DNA from: Candidatus Caccoplasma merdavium
Lineage (GTDB): Bacteria > Bacteroidota > Bacteroidia > Bacteroidales > UBA11471
Assembly (NCBI GenBank): GCA_018715595.1
Contig: DVLI01000026.1
Span: 292,082-356,081, forward strand
Length of the DNA stretch: 64,000 bases
Reading direction: 5' to 3'
Shown: piece after piece, positions 62,810 through 64,000 of the stretch
Layout: every line of letters begins with the position of its first letter
How positions within the stretch are numbered: the first letter of the stretch is position 1
The notes under the pieces: model-generated
Databases searched by the model: none
Told to the model about the DNA's origin: nothing
The model's input: only the letters and a program-made list of their open reading frames with translations
Position numbers and translations under genes: made by a program

Positions 62810-63829
62810 TTATCTGAATATATGTTCCATTTCCTTGGCGAATTTCTGGTTGCTGTCACTTGGAAAATCAGAAACCGGCTCCTTGTATTTGGATTTGTAG
62901 TAGCTGTCGTCAATATCCAGCAATTCCAGTATTCCGGCCTTCCATTTGTCCTTGTCCTGCTTGGAGAGTTTCTCGCCCATCAGGAATATCAGATAGCATA
63001 CACGGATTTTCTCTCTCGGTTTGATTCTCAACTTGCAGTTGCAGGGTTGCAGGTTCATATTGGCATAGAAATCCAGTGCGGAAATTTCCTCGAACTGTTC
63101 TCCAACACATACCTCATGAATGAGCGAAAGCAATTTCATGCTGAAATATTCTTGTTGTCCGTCCGTCGTTTCCTGCTGGCTGATGGGGTTGCCCGGCTCG
63201 TCCTGTCGTTTCCCGTCAGGAATGTATTTTTTCAATATGTCCAGAAAAAGGCGGCTTTGGCGGTATATGTCCGTACAACGGTTCTTCATATATTGGAACG
63301 CCTCTTTCCTTGCAGCCTTTTGCTGGTCATAGAGTTCGTTCAGTATGGCTCTTTCCTTGTCATATTCAGCCTTGCAGCGTTCATATTCTTTCTCCGCCTG
63401 CTTTTCCTCTTCGGCGGTATGTTCCCTATAGCCAATGGAATCATACTTGTTGTTGGCTTCATTCAGCGGCTTGCTCAGACTTCTTGTAACATCCAGTTGG
63501 GCTTTAATTTCAGGGGAATACCTTTCCATGTGCTGATAGCAAACACGTTCTATCACACTGTCACTTATGGGGTGCGTTTCATAAGACTGTATGCTCTTTT
63601 CTATTTCGGTTCTCAGGCTGCTGAGTATCAAGGTGTATTGTTCTTTTTGCCTGTCAAGCACCAGTTCAAGGATAGCGGCTTCAAAAGACTTTGTGTCACT
63701 ATACTGCCGATAGAAATCCGAAATGAATTTCTGCCTGTCAAAAGAGAAAACGTGATTGTCTATATAGTCCCTGTATATTCTGTTGAGTTCTCCGTACCGG
63801 GGGATTATCGTCTGTATCTTGTCTGCCAT
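62810..63829 (-). CDS. Uncharacterised mobile-element protein
   Basis: 339 residues (start at MADKIQTIIPRYG, eight bases after the preceding stop; an ATG 30 bases further upstream would overlap that gene). I recognise no family. The middle (about 140-210) is highly charged and helical, likely coiled coil (EKQAEKEYERCKAEYDKERAIL). The C-terminal third has cysteines (CNCKLRIKPREKIRVCYLIF). No signal peptide or membrane helix. It follows a DUF1016 nuclease-family gene in the same orientation, and may be its partner or an element-specific regulator. Confidence 0.6.
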   Translation of the reverse strand: MADKIQTIIPRYGELNRIYRDYIDNHVFSFDRQKFISDFYRQYSDTKSFEAAILELVLDRQKEQYTLILSSLRTEIEKSIQSYETHPISDSVIERVCYQHMERYSPEIKAQLDVTRSLSKPLNEANNKYDSIGYREHTAEEEKQAEKEYERCKAEYDKERAILNELYDQQKAARKEAFQYMKNRCTDIYRQSRLFLDILKKYIPDGKRQDEPGNPISQQETTDGQQEYFSMKLLSLIHEVCVGEQFEEISALDFYANMNLQPCNCKLRIKPREKIRVCYLIFLMGEKLSKQDKDKWKAGILELLDIDDSYYKSKYKEPVSDFPSDSNQKFAKEMEHIFR

Positions 63830-63836
63830 AGGTGTC

Positions 63837-64000
63837 TTACTTTTGTTTGTTCTTTTCATTGTCAAGAAGCATCGTCAGTTCTTCTTCCACCTGTTCTATA
63901 CTCGGCAGTGCCGATTTCAGGTTTTCCGGCACAGCCTTGCTGAGTTGGTAGTCGCTGATACCGATAGGCTGGTCATAGCCTGTCAGCGCATACTGCGCTA
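63837..64000 (-). CDS. C-terminus of a DUF1016/YhcG-type PDDEXK nuclease protein (start outside window)
   Basis: Last ~54 residues only, reading GYDQPIGISDYQL, PENLKSALPSIEQVEEEL, then NEKNKQK. PIG(I/V)S.Y.L and LP.IE..E.EL are the end of the YhcG C-terminal domain (DUF1016), a PD-(D/E)XK nuclease family found in mobile elements and defence-type loci. The rest of the gene, including its active site, is outside the window. Confidence 0.75.
   Translation of the reverse strand, partial: AQYALTGYDQPIGISDYQLSKAVPENLKSALPSIEQVEEELTMLLDNEKNKQK

Larger units (their letters stand above)
57412..64000. mobile_element. Integrated mobilizable element (left end at tRNA-Asp, right end outside window)
   Basis: All genes from 57521 onward belong to mobile-element families: truncated mef-type exporter, lincosamide nucleotidyltransferase, relaxase, primase, RepA-like ATPase, DUF3853 protein, DUF1016 protein. 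Codon usage shifts from the GC-rich host style. Mob/primase/RepA order resembles Bacteroides NBU-type and Tn4555-type elements, in which the integrase lies at one end. No integrase or conjugation (tra) genes appear in the window, so it should be mobilized in trans by an integrative conjugative element. The exact left boundary and the right end cannot be placed. Confidence 0.75.

Noticed and set aside
1..64000. CRISPR array, prophage or rRNA operon
   Set aside because: No regularly spaced direct repeats, phage structural genes or rRNA sequences were seen.

Overview
The window looks like a chromosome segment from a gut-type member of the order Bacteroidales. The evidence is Bacteroidetes promoters of the form TAnnTTTG, sometimes with a TTTG about 19 bases upstream, in front of many genes; a probable type IX secretion (T9SS) cargo protein; LysM, outer-membrane beta-barrel and lipoprotein families typical of the phylum; and a mobilizable element of the Bacteroides type. 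A relative of Barnesiella or Coprobacter is a reasonable guess (about half GC, T9SS-like cargo), but the sequence alone does not settle the genus.

Positions 1-43900 are mostly chromosomal housekeeping genes: a truncated TspO gene, corA, mutS2, dxs, trkA-trkH potassium uptake, ftsK-lolA-trxB, a Crp/Fnr regulator, uvrA behind a probable T9SS cargo gene, a LysM/periplasmic-binding lysM-barrel pair, a MATE exporter, rsmE-kdsA-ferredoxin, metH, tpx, a nitroreductase, a barrel plus five-repeat lipoprotein operon, an OPT transporter and a GH28 pectinase. A cobalamin riboswitch at about 39993-40136 precedes a possible 50-residue ORF and a three-gene biotin-dependent acyl-CoA carboxylase operon (propionyl-CoA/methylmalonyl-CoA chemistry).

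Positions 43952-47279 hold an AT-richer three-gene cassette with ATGA and GTGA overlaps: two alpha-class (D12) adenine methyltransferases and a candidate PD-(D/E)XK nuclease. It is read as a type IIS-like restriction-modification system wedged between the carboxylase terminator and a DPP IV peptidase gene. Positions 47283-57155 return to chromosomal genes: DPP IV, NAD synthetase, a CvfB-like S1 protein, rsmG, a metallo-beta-lactamase-fold hydrolase, a family 9-like pectate lyase and a uracil-DNA glycosylase-family protein.

A tRNA-Asp gene at 57338-57411 marks the edge of an integrated mobilizable element that continues past the right end. It carries the tail of a mef-type exporter, a lincosamide nucleotidyltransferase like lnu(AN2), a MobV-type relaxase, a hairpin-rich candidate oriT, a primase, a four-copy inverted-repeat array, a RepA-like ATPase, a DUF3853 protein, an unrecognised protein and the end of a DUF1016 nuclease-family gene. 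No integrase lies inside the window.

Many convergent gene pairs are separated by long, nearly perfect hairpin terminators.
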